DNA of 64,000 bases, taken from the NCBI GenBank assembly GCA_029961745.1, contig CP124680.1, positions 124,001-188,000 on the forward strand, read 5' to 3'. Positions within the stretch are counted from its first letter, which is position 1. Each line of letters begins with the position of its first letter. Shown one piece after another: positions 8,076 to 16,020 of this stretch. Source of the stretch: Nocardioides sp. L-11A. Lineage in GTDB: Bacteria > Actinomycetota > Actinomycetes > Propionibacteriales > Nocardioidaceae. The notes under the pieces were generated by a model. That model searched no databases and was not told the DNA's origin. It saw only the letters and a program-made list of their open reading frames with translations. Position numbers and translations under genes: made by a program.

Positions 8076-8890
8076 CGCACCGCCCAGCGGCCGGTGAACG
8101 CGGGTGGGGCGGACTTGTCCAGGAAGGCGCGGAAGGCGGCGGGGGCGTCCTCGGTCGCGAGGTTGACCGCCTGGGCCCGGGCCTCGCCCTCGAGTGCGTC
8201 GGCCAGGCTCTGCCGGGTCCCCTGGTGGAGCAGGCTCTTCGTCTGTGCCACGGCCAGGGGCGGCTGGGCGGCCAAGCGGCCGGCCAGGTCGGAGACGAAG
8301 GCCGGGAGATCTCCCTCGGCGCACACCCAGGTCACCAGACCGAGCTGCCGGGCCTCCTCCGCGCCGATGGTCTCGGCGAGCATGGTCAGCCGCTTGGCCT
8401 GCTGGAGGCCGACCAGCCGGGGAAGGAGCCACGTTCCGCCGAAGTCGACCGAGAGGCCACGCCGCGCGAAGATCTGAGAGAAGCGGGCGCTGGTGTCGGC
8501 CACGACCAGGTCGCAGGCCAGCGCCAGGTTCCACCCGGCGCCGATGGCGCTCCCGGCCACCTGGGCGATCACCGGCTTGGGCATCTCGACGAGGGCCAGC
8601 GCGACGTCGCCGACGCGCCGCATCCGGGCGAGGGGATGCTCCTCGCGTCGAGTGCCCCCGAGGTCGGCGCCCGCGCAGAAGTTCCCGCCGGCGCCGGTCA
8701 GGACGACGGCGCGCACGGAGTCGTCCCGGGCGAGGTCGTCGAAGATCGCGCGGAGCCGGTCCCAGCCCTCGCTGTCGATGGCGTTCCTGCGCTCCGGCCG
8801 GTCGAGGAGGACGGTGGCCGTGGCGCCCTCGCGGGAGACGCTGATCGAAGGCGCGAGGGGATCGTGGGCGGCGGTCGTCGGGTTGCTCAT
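8072..8890 (-). CDS. Crotonase-family protein, PaaG-like isomerase type
   Basis: This 272-residue crotonase has the oxyanion loop GNFCAGADLGG (69-79). The two hydratase glutamates are replaced: Asn121 stands in GAGWN, and there is no Glu near 143. It has instead SVDFGGTWLLPRLVG (147-161), whose Asp149 aligns with the catalytic Asp of PaaG-type delta3-delta2 isomerases. It is therefore more likely to move a double bond, or to do ring chemistry, than to add water. This functional reading is inference. Start 8890 lies 8 bases after the stop of the first gene of the operon; in-frame codons upstream would overlap that gene deeply. Confidence 0.83.
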   Translation of the reverse strand: MSNPTTAAHDPLAPSISVSREGATATVLLDRPERRNAIDSEGWDRLRAIFDDLARDDSVRAVVLTGAGGNFCAGADLGGTRREEHPLARMRRVGDVALALVEMPKPVIAQVAGSAIGAGWNLALACDLVVADTSARFSQIFARRGLSVDFGGTWLLPRLVGLQQAKRLTMLAETIGAEEARQLGLVTWVCAEGDLPAFVSDLAGRLAAQPPLAVAQTKSLLHQGTRQSLADALEGEARAQAVNLATEDAPAAFRAFLDKSAPPAFTGRWAVR

Positions 8891-8898
8891 CGACCGCC

Positions 8899-9684
8899 TC
8901 AGCTCCCCGTGAAGTGGGCCGCCCGGCCCTCGCGGAAGGCGGTCATGGCCTCGGCCGAGTCCTCGGTGCTGTGCACGAGGGCCATGTGCGAGGAGATCAG
9001 GTCGAGCGCGGTTCGGGCGTCGGTCCGGGCCGACTGGTGGGCCGCGCGCTTGATGAGCCGCACGTTGAGCGGCGGCTGGGCCGCGAGTCGCTCCAAGAAG
9101 GAGCGCGACGCGCGGGGGAAGTCGCTGTCGGCGTACACGTGGTCCGCGATGCCCAGGCGGTGGGCCTCCTCGGCCCCGACGAAGTCGCCGGTCCACATCA
9201 GCTCCAGCGCGCGGGCCATGCCGACCAGGCGGGGGAGGTAGTAGCAGCCGCCGTCCCCGGGGACGAGACCGAGCCGGATGTAGGCCTGGGAGAAGCGGGC
9301 CGACGCGGCGACCAGCCGGATGTCGCACATCAGGGCCATGTCCATCCCGGCGCCGACGGCGAGGCCGTTCACGGCCGCGATCAGGGGCTTGTCGAGATCC
9401 TCGACCGCCATCGCCACCCGATGGATCCGCTCGTGCAGGAGGGTCTTGAGCGCCAGTGGTCCTGTCGCCTCGCGATCGAACGTGCTCAGGTCGATGCCGG
9501 AGCAGAACGCGTCGCCCGCGCCGGTCACGACGACGGCGCGCACCGCGGGATCGGTGCGCGCCGACCGGAGCGCATCGCTCCACTCGTCGACCATCTCGAG
9601 GGTGAACGCGTTCTTCAGGTGGGGCCGGTTGAGCAGGATCGTGCCGATCCCGTCCGCGACCGAGTATTCGAGGTCTGTCACCAT
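8899..9684 (-). CDS. Crotonase-family protein, first gene of the leftward operon
   Basis: This 261-residue crotonase has CSGIDLSTF (61-69). GAGMD puts Asp115 where hydratases have Glu, and LGLVPGDGGCYYLPRLVG has Asp144 in the PaaG-like position. Like the next gene it is probably an isomerase or a specialised crotonase rather than a standard hydratase. The ATG at 9684 is immediately followed by GTG at 9681. The predicted -10 box (TAGTAT, 9693-9688) ends only a few bases before this start, leaving no room for a Shine-Dalgarno sequence, so the mRNA is probably leaderless. The shared 18-bp operator covers the promoter. Confidence 0.85.
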   Translation of the reverse strand: MVTDLEYSVADGIGTILLNRPHLKNAFTLEMVDEWSDALRSARTDPAVRAVVVTGAGDAFCSGIDLSTFDREATGPLALKTLLHERIHRVAMAVEDLDKPLIAAVNGLAVGAGMDMALMCDIRLVAASARFSQAYIRLGLVPGDGGCYYLPRLVGMARALELMWTGDFVGAEEAHRLGIADHVYADSDFPRASRSFLERLAAQPPLNVRLIKRAAHQSARTDARTALDLISSHMALVHSTEDSAEAMTAFREGRAAHFTGS

Positions 9685-9685
9685 G

Positions 9686-9703
9686 ACATACTACCACGTA
9701 GGT
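9686..9703 (-). promoter_or_regulatory. Operator copy 2 in the divergent promoter region
   Basis: Read on the minus strand, the sequence is ACCTACGTGGTAGTATGT. It matches the sites at 1181-1198 and 10398-10415. It contains the TAGTAT -10 box of the leftward crotonase operon and sits two bases from that operon's start codon. The rightward SnoaL-like gene begins 38 bases beyond it on the other side, so one bound repressor could affect both. Confidence 0.7.
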
Positions 9704-9741
9704 TTTTTTGAGAGGGCGCGTGAGCCCGGCGAGGAGGAGTG

Positions 9742-10332
9742 ATGGACGAGGTGGCGGAGGTCGCTGAGGTGGCGGGGACGGCGGCGGGCGGACTGCTGGC
9801 GGGCGATCGACTCCGCGCGGGCATCCAGCTGTTGCTGGATGAGCGGGAGATCTCCCGGACCGTGCTGCGCTACGCCCACGGGGTCGATCGGGGTGATGTC
9901 GACATGGTCGAGAGCTGTTACCACCCCGGCGCCTACGACGAGCACGGGTACGCCAGCGGCACGGTCGAGGAGTTCGCCGCGAGGCTCCGGCAGACCGACG
10001 GTCCGCTGGGGTCGCGGCATCATCTGATCGGGAACCTGCTGATCGAGGTCCGGGGGGACGTCGCGGTCTGCGAGTCCTACTTCCTCTGCTATCTCCAGGA
10101 TCTGGATCCGGCGGGCGACCCCGTGTCGACGGGCGTGTTCGCCGGACGCTACGTCGACCGCCTCGCGCGTCGCGAGGGTGCCTGGCGGGTCGAGCGGCGG
10201 ATCTGCGTCATGGACTGGAGTCGCGCGCTGTCGCCGGCGTCCCCGGGCCGGGGGGCGCGCACCTTCGCCCAGGGGTCGCGGGACGAGCGCGACCCGGCCG
10301 TGCTCGCGTTCCGGGAGCTCGCGGGCGCGTGA
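9742..10332 (+). CDS. SnoaL-like (NTF2 fold) protein
   Basis: This 196-residue protein has a cone-shaped NTF2-like domain at about 30-160. It opens with REISRTVLRYAHGVDRGDVD and contains YHPGAYDEHG, as in SnoaL_4-type proteins. The family includes polyketide cyclases, delta5-3-ketosteroid isomerases and scytalone dehydratases, which act on ring substrates. The ATG at 9742 is preferred over the adjacent GTG because GAGGAGG at 9731-9737 is then correctly spaced. The N-terminus carries a short VAEVAEVAG repeat. It is divergent from the crotonase operon and is followed by the CoA-transferase promoter. Its substrate is unknown; its role in this pathway is inferred from position. Confidence 0.7.
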   Translation: MDEVAEVAEVAGTAAGGLLAGDRLRAGIQLLLDEREISRTVLRYAHGVDRGDVDMVESCYHPGAYDEHGYASGTVEEFAARLRQTDGPLGSRHHLIGNLLIEVRGDVAVCESYFLCYLQDLDPAGDPVSTGVFAGRYVDRLARREGAWRVERRICVMDWSRALSPASPGRGARTFAQGSRDERDPAVLAFRELAGA

Positions 10333-10386
10333 GTCGCGGCGCGCCCGCTCTCTTCGCGCGATGCTGGAGAGCGCGTGAAGAGACCG

Positions 10387-10415
10387 TTGCAAGAACGACC
10401 TACGCAGTAGTATGT
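10387..10415 (+). promoter_or_regulatory. Promoter with operator copy 3, upstream of the CoA-transferase operon
   Basis: ACCTACGCAGTAGTATGT (10398-10415) is the third copy of the shared operator. Its TAGTAT (10408-10413) is the likely -10 box, and TTGCAA (10387-10392) is a weak -35 with a 15-base spacer. The predicted leader is about 42 bases and contains a clear GGAAGGGA ribosome-binding site (10447-10454) before the ATG at 10462. Confidence 0.65.
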
Positions 10416-10461
10416 TTTTCTCGGTCGGCCGATCGCGCCGACCCGCGGAAGGGAGCACCAG

Positions 10462-11655
10462 ATGACGAGTCGGGCGCTGGACGGCGTGACCGTCTTGGAC
10501 CTCAGCCAGGTCTACAACGGCCCCTACTGCACGCTGCTGTTGGCCCAGCTCGGCGCCGAGATCATCAAGGTCGAGCCCTTCGGCGGCGAGCCCGTGCGCT
10601 GGCGGCTCGCGGGCGATCAGGAGACGGCGGCCTTCGGCCTGCTCAACGGGGGCAAGAAGAGCCTGCGGCTCAACCTCAAGGACCCCCGCGGCCGGGCGCT
10701 CCTCCTGGAGCTGGTCGCGCAGGCCGACGTCGTCGTCGAGAACTTCAGTCCCGGAGCGCTCCAGCGCCTGGGGCTGGGCTACGACACCCTGGCGGAGGCC
10801 AACAGCCGGATCATCCTGGCCTCGGGGCGAGGCTACGGCGTCCACACGCCCCAGGCCGAGCAGCGGGCCATGGACCTGACGATCCAGGCCGTGTCCGGGG
10901 TGATGGCCACGACCGGACAGCCTGAGCTGCCTCCCACCAAGGCGGGTCCGGCCGTCGCGGACTTCTTCGGCGGCACGCACCTGTTCGGCGCGATCCTCGC
11001 CGCCCTCCTCCAACGCACCGTGACCGGGCGTGGCCAGCACGTCGAGGTCGCGATGCAGGACGCGGTCATCCCCTCGCTCACGTCCAGCATCGCCGGCCAC
11101 CTGGACAACGACGGCGCCCTCCCGGAGCGGACCGGCAACCGTCACGGTGGCATGGCGGTGAGCCCGTACAACGTCTATCCCGCCGCCGACGGCTGGGTCG
11201 CGATCCTGTGCATGACCGACACCCACTGGCAGACGCTGTGCCGACTGATGGAGCGGGACGACCTGGCCGCGGCACCGGAGCTCGCGAGCCCGCCGGGCCG
11301 GGTCGCGCAGATGGAGAAGCTGGACGAGATCGTCGGCGGGTGGACCGCGGGCCGGTCCCGCGACCTGATCGTCGCCGATCTCCAGGCCGCGGGCGTGCCC
11401 TGTGCGCCGGTGCTCTCCCTCGCCGACGTGCTGGCCGGCCCGATGGTCGGCGAGGACTCGATGATCCGTCCCGTCACGACCGCGGACGGACGGCCCGGCT
11501 ACGTCTTCGGCAGCCCGCTGAACCTGACCGACTCCGCACCGGTGGCCTCCCGGGGCGCACCCGCGCTCGGGGCCGACACCGACCAGGTGCTCGCCGAGCG
11601 CCTGGACCTGACGCCGGAGCAGCTCCGCCGGCTCCACGACGAGAACGTGATCTAG
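10462..11655 (+). CDS. Class III CoA-transferase (CaiB/BaiF family)
   Basis: This 397-residue protein has the two-domain fold of class III CoA-transferases, which move CoA from one acyl-CoA to a free acid through an aspartyl-CoA thioester. The N-terminal region reads VLDLSQVYNGPYCTLLLAQL (11-30), and the acceptor motif AEQRAMDLTIQAVSG places the probable nucleophile at Asp138. In this cluster it is the likely activation step, making the CoA ester of the imported acid. It is the first gene after operator copy 3 and starts a rightward series running to the thiolase. A racemase function is less likely, because the AMACR His/Asp pattern seen at 41232 is missing. Confidence 0.85.
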   Translation: MTSRALDGVTVLDLSQVYNGPYCTLLLAQLGAEIIKVEPFGGEPVRWRLAGDQETAAFGLLNGGKKSLRLNLKDPRGRALLLELVAQADVVVENFSPGALQRLGLGYDTLAEANSRIILASGRGYGVHTPQAEQRAMDLTIQAVSGVMATTGQPELPPTKAGPAVADFFGGTHLFGAILAALLQRTVTGRGQHVEVAMQDAVIPSLTSSIAGHLDNDGALPERTGNRHGGMAVSPYNVYPAADGWVAILCMTDTHWQTLCRLMERDDLAAAPELASPPGRVAQMEKLDEIVGGWTAGRSRDLIVADLQAAGVPCAPVLSLADVLAGPMVGEDSMIRPVTTADGRPGYVFGSPLNLTDSAPVASRGAPALGADTDQVLAERLDLTPEQLRRLHDENVI

Positions 11656-11669
11656 GAGAGACAAGGGAC

Positions 11670-12170
11670 ATGGCCGTCGACCAGACGCTGTTCGAGACCA
11701 TCCACACCCGGATCGGCACCCAGCGGACCCACCAGCTCGGGGAGGTCACCGGGGTCCTGATCCGTCGCTACGCGCGGGCGATCGGCGAGACCGACCCGAT
11801 CCACTACGACACCGCCTACGCCCGTCGGCAGGGGTACGCCGACGTCGTCGCGCCCGCCAATCTCGTGACCGCGGTGTCGGTCTGGGACGAGGGTCCGCCG
11901 ACCGAGGACCTGCGCGAGGACGGCACGCCCGCCGCCGCGCTCGAGGACCTGGCGCCCGACGGCGTCCGGGTGATGGGCGGCGGTGAGGACATGGAGTTCC
12001 ATCGGCCGATCACCGCCGGCACCACCGTCGAGGAGCGGTCGACCATGACCGACGTCGAGTTGCGCGCCGGTCGCTCGGGACCGGTCATCGTCGTCAGCTA
12101 CTGCCACGAGTTCACCGACGCCGCCGGTCGCCTCCTGGTGACCACGACCCGAAAGCTGCTCCTGCGATGA
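11670..12170 (+). CDS. MaoC-like half-hydratase (FAS1-like dehydratase domain)
   Basis: This 166-residue single hot-dog protein belongs to the MaoC_dehydrat_N group. The motif RRYARAIGETDPIHYDTAYA (32-51) carries Glu40 and His45 in the positions of the catalytic Asp/His pair of hydratase-2 enzymes. Single hot-dog proteins of this kind usually need a partner, and the next gene (overlap ATGA) encodes another. Together they resemble the ChsH1-ChsH2 heteromer that hydrates a steroid side-chain enoyl-CoA. Start 11670 has GGAGAGACAAGGG upstream. The hydratase role is family knowledge; the heteromer is inferred. Confidence 0.8.
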   Translation: MAVDQTLFETIHTRIGTQRTHQLGEVTGVLIRRYARAIGETDPIHYDTAYARRQGYADVVAPANLVTAVSVWDEGPPTEDLREDGTPAAALEDLAPDGVRVMGGGEDMEFHRPITAGTTVEERSTMTDVELRAGRSGPVIVVSYCHEFTDAAGRLLVTTTRKLLLR

Positions 12171-12631
12171 GCCACCGCACCTCCGCCGTCACCTCCGCCG
12201 TCGAGCGCCACCTCCGCTTCGGGGACGTCCAGGTCGGTGACCGGCTGCCCGAGCTGCGCCGGGTGCCGACGAGGCTGCAGGTCTATCGCTACAGCGCGGT
12301 GACCTGGAACAGCCACCGCATCCACTTCGACCCGGACTACGCGGCAGCCGAGGGCTACCCCGACGTCCTCGTCCAGTCCCATCTGCACGGCGCCTTCCTC
12401 ACCAGTCTCTGCACGGGCTGGATCGGATCCGCCGGGCGGCTGCGCCGGCTGGCGGTGTCGGTGCGCCGGTTCGCCGTTCCCGGCGACGTCCTGACCTGTG
12501 GCGGCGAGGTCGTCGGCACCGAACGCTCCGACGACGGTCTCGGCCTGGTCCACCTGGACCTGCAGGAGATCCGGGAGTCCGACGACGCGGTGTGCGCGAT
12601 CGCCTCGGCGACCGTCGCGCTTCCGCTCTGA
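12167..12631 (+). CDS. MaoC-like half-hydratase, second subunit (HTD2-like)
   Basis: This 154-residue hot-dog protein has the pattern YSAVTWNSHRIHFDPDYA (42-59), with His50 and His53, typical of HTD2/mesaconyl-type MaoC proteins. The overhang loop continues as EGYPDVLVQSHLHG. It starts inside the stop of the preceding half-hydratase (ATGA), which favours coupled translation and complex formation. The tail IASATVALPL ends in a beta-strand, as expected. The two adjacent half-hydratases probably form one R-specific enoyl-CoA hydratase with a large pocket. The substrate is not known. Confidence 0.8.
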   Translation: MSHRTSAVTSAVERHLRFGDVQVGDRLPELRRVPTRLQVYRYSAVTWNSHRIHFDPDYAAAEGYPDVLVQSHLHGAFLTSLCTGWIGSAGRLRRLAVSVRRFAVPGDVLTCGGEVVGTERSDDGLGLVHLDLQEIRESDDAVCAIASATVALPL

Positions 12632-12655
12632 ACACCACCTGTGAGAAAGGGTGAG

Positions 12656-14482
12656 ATGACCACGTCACGCCAGGTCCTGAGGATCGGGAACTGCTCCGGC
12701 TTCTACGGAGACCGGCTCTCCGCTGCCCGCGAGATGGTCGAGGGCGGCCCGATCGACGTCCTGACGGGCGACTATCTGGCCGAGCTGACGATGCTCATCC
12801 TCTGGAAGAGCCGTCAGCGCAACCCGGACGCGGGCTACGCCACGACGTTCCTCACGCAGGTCGAGGAGGTGCTGGGCACCTGCCTCGACCGGGGGATCCG
12901 GATCGTCAGCAACGCGGGCGGCCTCAACCCGGGCGGCCTGGCCCGTGAGATCGAGCTGCTGGCCGCCCGGCTGGGCCTGCAGCCGACGATCGCCCACGTC
13001 GAGGGCGACGATCTCCTCGACCGCCTGCCCTCGCTGCAGGCCGCCGGGCACCCGCTCGCGCACCTCGGCACCGGGCGCACCCTGCACGAGGCAGGCGTCG
13101 CGCCGGTCACGGCCAACGCCTATCTCGGCGGCTGGGGCATCGCCGAAGCGCTCCGGGGCGGTGCCGACATCGTGGTCTGTCCCCGGGTCACGGACGCCTC
13201 CCTCGTCGTCGGCCCCGCCGCGTGGGCCTTCGACTGGCGGCTCGACGACTGGGATGCGCTCGCCGGCGCGGTCGTCGCCGGCCACGTCATCGAGTGCGGG
13301 CCGCAGGCCACCGGGGGCAACTACTCGTTCTTCACCGAGCTCCCGGCCGGCAGCCGGCCGGGCTACCCGATCGCCGAGATCGCACCGGACGGCTCCGCGG
13401 TGATCACCAAGCACCCCGGCACGGGCGGTGCCGTGACCGTCGAGACGGTGACGGCCCAGGTCCTCTACGAGACCGCGACGCCCGACTACCTCAATCCCGA
13501 CGTGGTCGCGCGCTTCGACACGATCGAGCTGAGCCAGGAGGCGGCGGACCGTGTCCGGATCAGCGGCGTCCGCGGACGCCCGGCACCGGACACCGCGAAG
13601 GTGTGCGTGAACTACGCCGGCGGATTCCGCAACAGCGCGACCTTCGTCCTCACCGGACTCGACATCGAGGCCAAGGCCGACCACACCGTGCGCGCGCTCG
13701 ACGACGCGCTCGGCGGCCTCGACACCTTCGCCGAGGCCGACGTCCGACTGCTCCGCACCGATGTCCCCGACCCGTCGGCGAGTGCCGCCGCGGAGTCGCG
13801 GCTCCGGGTCACCCTCAAGGACCCGGACGAGAGCAGGGTCGGACGGCGGTTCTTCGACGCCATCGGCGACATCGGGATGGGCGGCTACCCCGGGATGTGG
13901 GTCGAGCGGGCCGAGCGCCGGGCGAGTGCCTTCGGCGTCTACTGGCCGGCGCTGATCCCGACCGCCGAGCTCGCTCCGGAGGTGGTCTTCGCCGACGGGC
14001 GCCGGCTGCCGGCGCCGGTCCCGCCGGTGGCGCCGTACCCGGGCTTTCCGGCCGCGTCGCCGGCGTCCTCCCTCGGGCACCGGATCGTTGGCGAGACCGT
14101 CTCGGTACCGCTCGGTCGACTCGTCGGCGCCCGCTCGGGCGACAAGGGCGGCGACGCCAACATCGGCCTCTGGGCCCGCTCCGACGACGCGTTCGCCTGG
14201 CTGCGCGACTACCTCGACGTCGACCGGCTGCGTCTCCTGCTGGTCGAGGCGTCCGACCTGACCGTCGATCGCTACGAGCTCCCGCGCCTGCGAGCGCTGA
14301 ACTTCGTCGTCCACGGACTTCTCGGCGACGGCGTCGCCGCGACGACCCGACCCGATCCCCAAGCCAAAGGACTAGGTGAGTACGTGCGCTCGCGACATGT
14401 GGATGTTCCCCGGACCCTGCTGGCCGACCTCGGTACGCCGGCGGCCACCGACTCCTCCCGGACGGCGGTGCCCGCCCGATGA
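12656..14482 (+). CDS. AtuA-family protein (acyclic terpene utilisation family)
   Basis: This 608-residue protein belongs to the AtuA family (formerly DUF1446). The N-terminal domain starts [20 protein letters not shown] and contains [31 protein letters not shown] and [20 protein letters not shown], all hallmark stretches. The C-terminal part (from about 480) has [20 protein letters not shown] and matches the AtuA ferredoxin-like domain. In Pseudomonas, AtuA is required for citronellol/geraniol degradation, but its reaction is unknown. Start 12656 has GAAAGGG nine bases upstream. Unlike classical atu clusters, no biotin-dependent carboxylase is seen in this window. It overlaps the small next gene by ATGA. 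Confidence 0.85.
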   Translation: MTTSRQVLRIGNCSGFYGDRLSAAREMVEGGPIDVLTGDYLAELTMLILWKSRQRNPDAGYATTFLTQVEEVLGTCLDRGIRIVSNAGGLNPGGLAREIELLAARLGLQPTIAHVEGDDLLDRLPSLQAAGHPLAHLGTGRTLHEAGVAPVTANAYLGGWGIAEALRGGADIVVCPRVTDASLVVGPAAWAFDWRLDDWDALAGAVVAGHVIECGPQATGGNYSFFTELPAGSRPGYPIAEIAPDGSAVITKHPGTGGAVTVETVTAQVLYETATPDYLNPDVVARFDTIELSQEAADRVRISGVRGRPAPDTAKVCVNYAGGFRNSATFVLTGLDIEAKADHTVRALDDALGGLDTFAEADVRLLRTDVPDPSASAAAESRLRVTLKDPDESRVGRRFFDAIGDIGMGGYPGMWVERAERRASAFGVYWPALIPTAELAPEVVFADGRRLPAPVPPVAPYPGFPAASPASSLGHRIVGETVSVPLGRLVGARSGDKGGDANIGLWARSDDAFAWLRDYLDVDRLRLLLVEASDLTVDRYELPRLRALNFVVHGLLGDGVAATTRPDPQAKGLGEYVRSRHVDVPRTLLADLGTPAATDSSRTAVPAR

Positions 14483-14808
14483 GCGTCTCGATGACCAAGG
14501 CGTGGTCTCCGCTCACCGCGGAGACGCTGGCGGAGGTCCCGGCCACGGTCGGCGTCTTCGAGGTCGCCGACGCCTCCGGGGTGATCGGCATCGACTACGC
14601 CGGTGGGCACAGCCCCTTCGGCCTGCGCGGGGCGCTGCAGGTCTGGCTCGATCGCGGGCCGGGTCTCTCCTTCAGGTACGAGCGCACGAACGCCTACCTC
14701 TCCCGCTTCCGTGAGGTCGTCCAGGTGTTCGTCAACGACACCGGGGAGCCGCCGTCCAACCTCGCCGACACCGAGAACCTCCCGACCGGACGCATCCGGC
14801 AGAACTAG
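14479..14808 (+). CDS. Small AtuA-linked protein, GIY-YIG-like pattern
   Basis: This 109-residue protein starts inside the AtuA stop codon (ATGA) and ends 17 bases before an acyl-CoA dehydrogenase. Residues 15-55 read [16 protein letters not shown], then IGIDYAGG and [11 protein letters not shown]. The spacing of GVF, then about ten residues, then GIDYAG with a later Arg is reminiscent of a degenerate GIY-YIG-like fold, but the second signature is not YIG and no nuclease activity should be assumed. The C-terminal half is polar, with [16 protein letters not shown]. The tight coupling to AtuA suggests a subunit or accessory of the AtuA reaction. No function is known to me. Confidence 0.6.
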   Translation: MSVSMTKAWSPLTAETLAEVPATVGVFEVADASGVIGIDYAGGHSPFGLRGALQVWLDRGPGLSFRYERTNAYLSRFREVVQVFVNDTGEPPSNLADTENLPTGRIRQN

Positions 14809-14825
14809 AGACTGGAGCACAGACC

Positions 14826-16010
14826 ATGGGATTCGCCTTCAACGACGTCCAGCGCGCGCTGATCCACAACGTCCGGAGCTTCGTCCGCAACGAGATCGTC
14901 CCCCTGGAGCTCGAGCTCGACCCGGACGAGAGCGAGCTGAGGCCCTCGGTCCTCGACGGGCTCCGCGTCAAGACGAAGCAGATGGGCCTCTACAACCTGG
15001 ATGCGCCGGAGGAGTTCGGCGGCCCCGGGCTCGACACGGTGACCCGGACCCTGCTCGCGATGGAGATGTCGCAGCACCGCGCCGGGCTGTACTCGGCCTG
15101 CTACGGCGCCTTCGGGCAGCCCGACATGGCTCAGCTGTACGAGGCGACCGACGAGCAGAAGGAGCGCTATCTCCATCCGGTGCTGCGGGGGGAGAAGAGC
15201 TCGTTCTTCGCGCTCACCGAGCCCGCCGGCGGCAGCGACCCGGCCCGATCGATCCAGACCCGCGCCAAGCAGGACGGGGACGACTGGATCATCAACGGCA
15301 CCAAGGTGTTCATCAGCGGCGCCGACTCCGCCGACTTCGGCCTGGTCTTCGCGCGCACGGGTGACCGGGAGTCCGGACGTGAGGGGATCACCTGCTTCAT
15401 CGTCGACGCGGACACGCCGGGATTCACCGTGCGTCGGGTGATCCACACGCTCCGGTCCGGCCACTACCCGACGGAGCTGGTGTTCGAGGACGTCCGGGTC
15501 CCCGGCAGCGCGGTCCTCGGCGAGGTGGGCCAGGGCTTCGCGATGGCGAGCGAGCGGCTCACCAAGAACCGGATCCCCTACGCGGCGGGGTGCATCGGTG
15601 TCGCGATGGCCGCGCACCGCCTCGCGATCGAGTACGCCGGCATCCGCTCGGTCTTCGGGCAGAAGCTCGCCGACCACGAGGGCATCCAGTGGATGCTGGT
15701 CGAGAACGAGATCGACATCCGCTCGGCCGCGCTGGTCACGCTCGACGCCGCCGAGCGCGCCGACAGCGGGGAGCCGTTCCGGACCGAGGTGGCGCTGGCG
15801 AAGATCGTCGCCACCGAGTCGTCCGGCCGGGTCGTCGACCGGGCCATCCAGATCCACGGCGGCTACGGCGTGACCAAGGATCTCCCCCTCGAGCGGTGGT
15901 ACCGCGAACTGCGCATCCGCCGCATCGGCGAGGGCACGACCGAGACCCAGAAGATGATCGTCAGCCGGGACCTGCTGCGTGGGCGCTACGCGGGCCTGAT
16001 GGACCGCTGA
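14826..16010 (+). CDS. Acyl-CoA dehydrogenase, homotetrameric type
   Basis: This 394-residue acyl-CoA dehydrogenase has all canonical parts: an N-terminal helical domain; FFALTEPAGGSDPARSIQTR and WIINGTKVFISGADSADF in the FAD/substrate region; QIHGGYGVTKDLPLERWYR; and GEGTTETQKMIV with the expected catalytic base Glu369. Unlike the two paired proteins at 5830 and 6894, it looks complete and should act alone with FAD and an electron-transfer flavoprotein. It follows the AtuA pair with a TGGAGC ribosome-binding site and is 10 bases from the amidase. It may desaturate a shorter, later intermediate of the same pathway (inference). Confidence 0.9.
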   Translation: MGFAFNDVQRALIHNVRSFVRNEIVPLELELDPDESELRPSVLDGLRVKTKQMGLYNLDAPEEFGGPGLDTVTRTLLAMEMSQHRAGLYSACYGAFGQPDMAQLYEATDEQKERYLHPVLRGEKSSFFALTEPAGGSDPARSIQTRAKQDGDDWIINGTKVFISGADSADFGLVFARTGDRESGREGITCFIVDADTPGFTVRRVIHTLRSGHYPTELVFEDVRVPGSAVLGEVGQGFAMASERLTKNRIPYAAGCIGVAMAAHRLAIEYAGIRSVFGQKLADHEGIQWMLVENEIDIRSAALVTLDAAERADSGEPFRTEVALAKIVATESSGRVVDRAIQIHGGYGVTKDLPLERWYRELRIRRIGEGTTETQKMIVSRDLLRGRYAGLMDR

Positions 16011-16020
16011 GGCCGGCGAC

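Noticed and set aside
9671..9690. TGTCACCATGACA at the crotonase start as another MerR-type operator
   Set aside because: The half-sites face the opposite way (TGTCA...TGACA with a 3-base centre) to the RTGACA-N7-TGTCAC sites, and most of it lies in the coding start.
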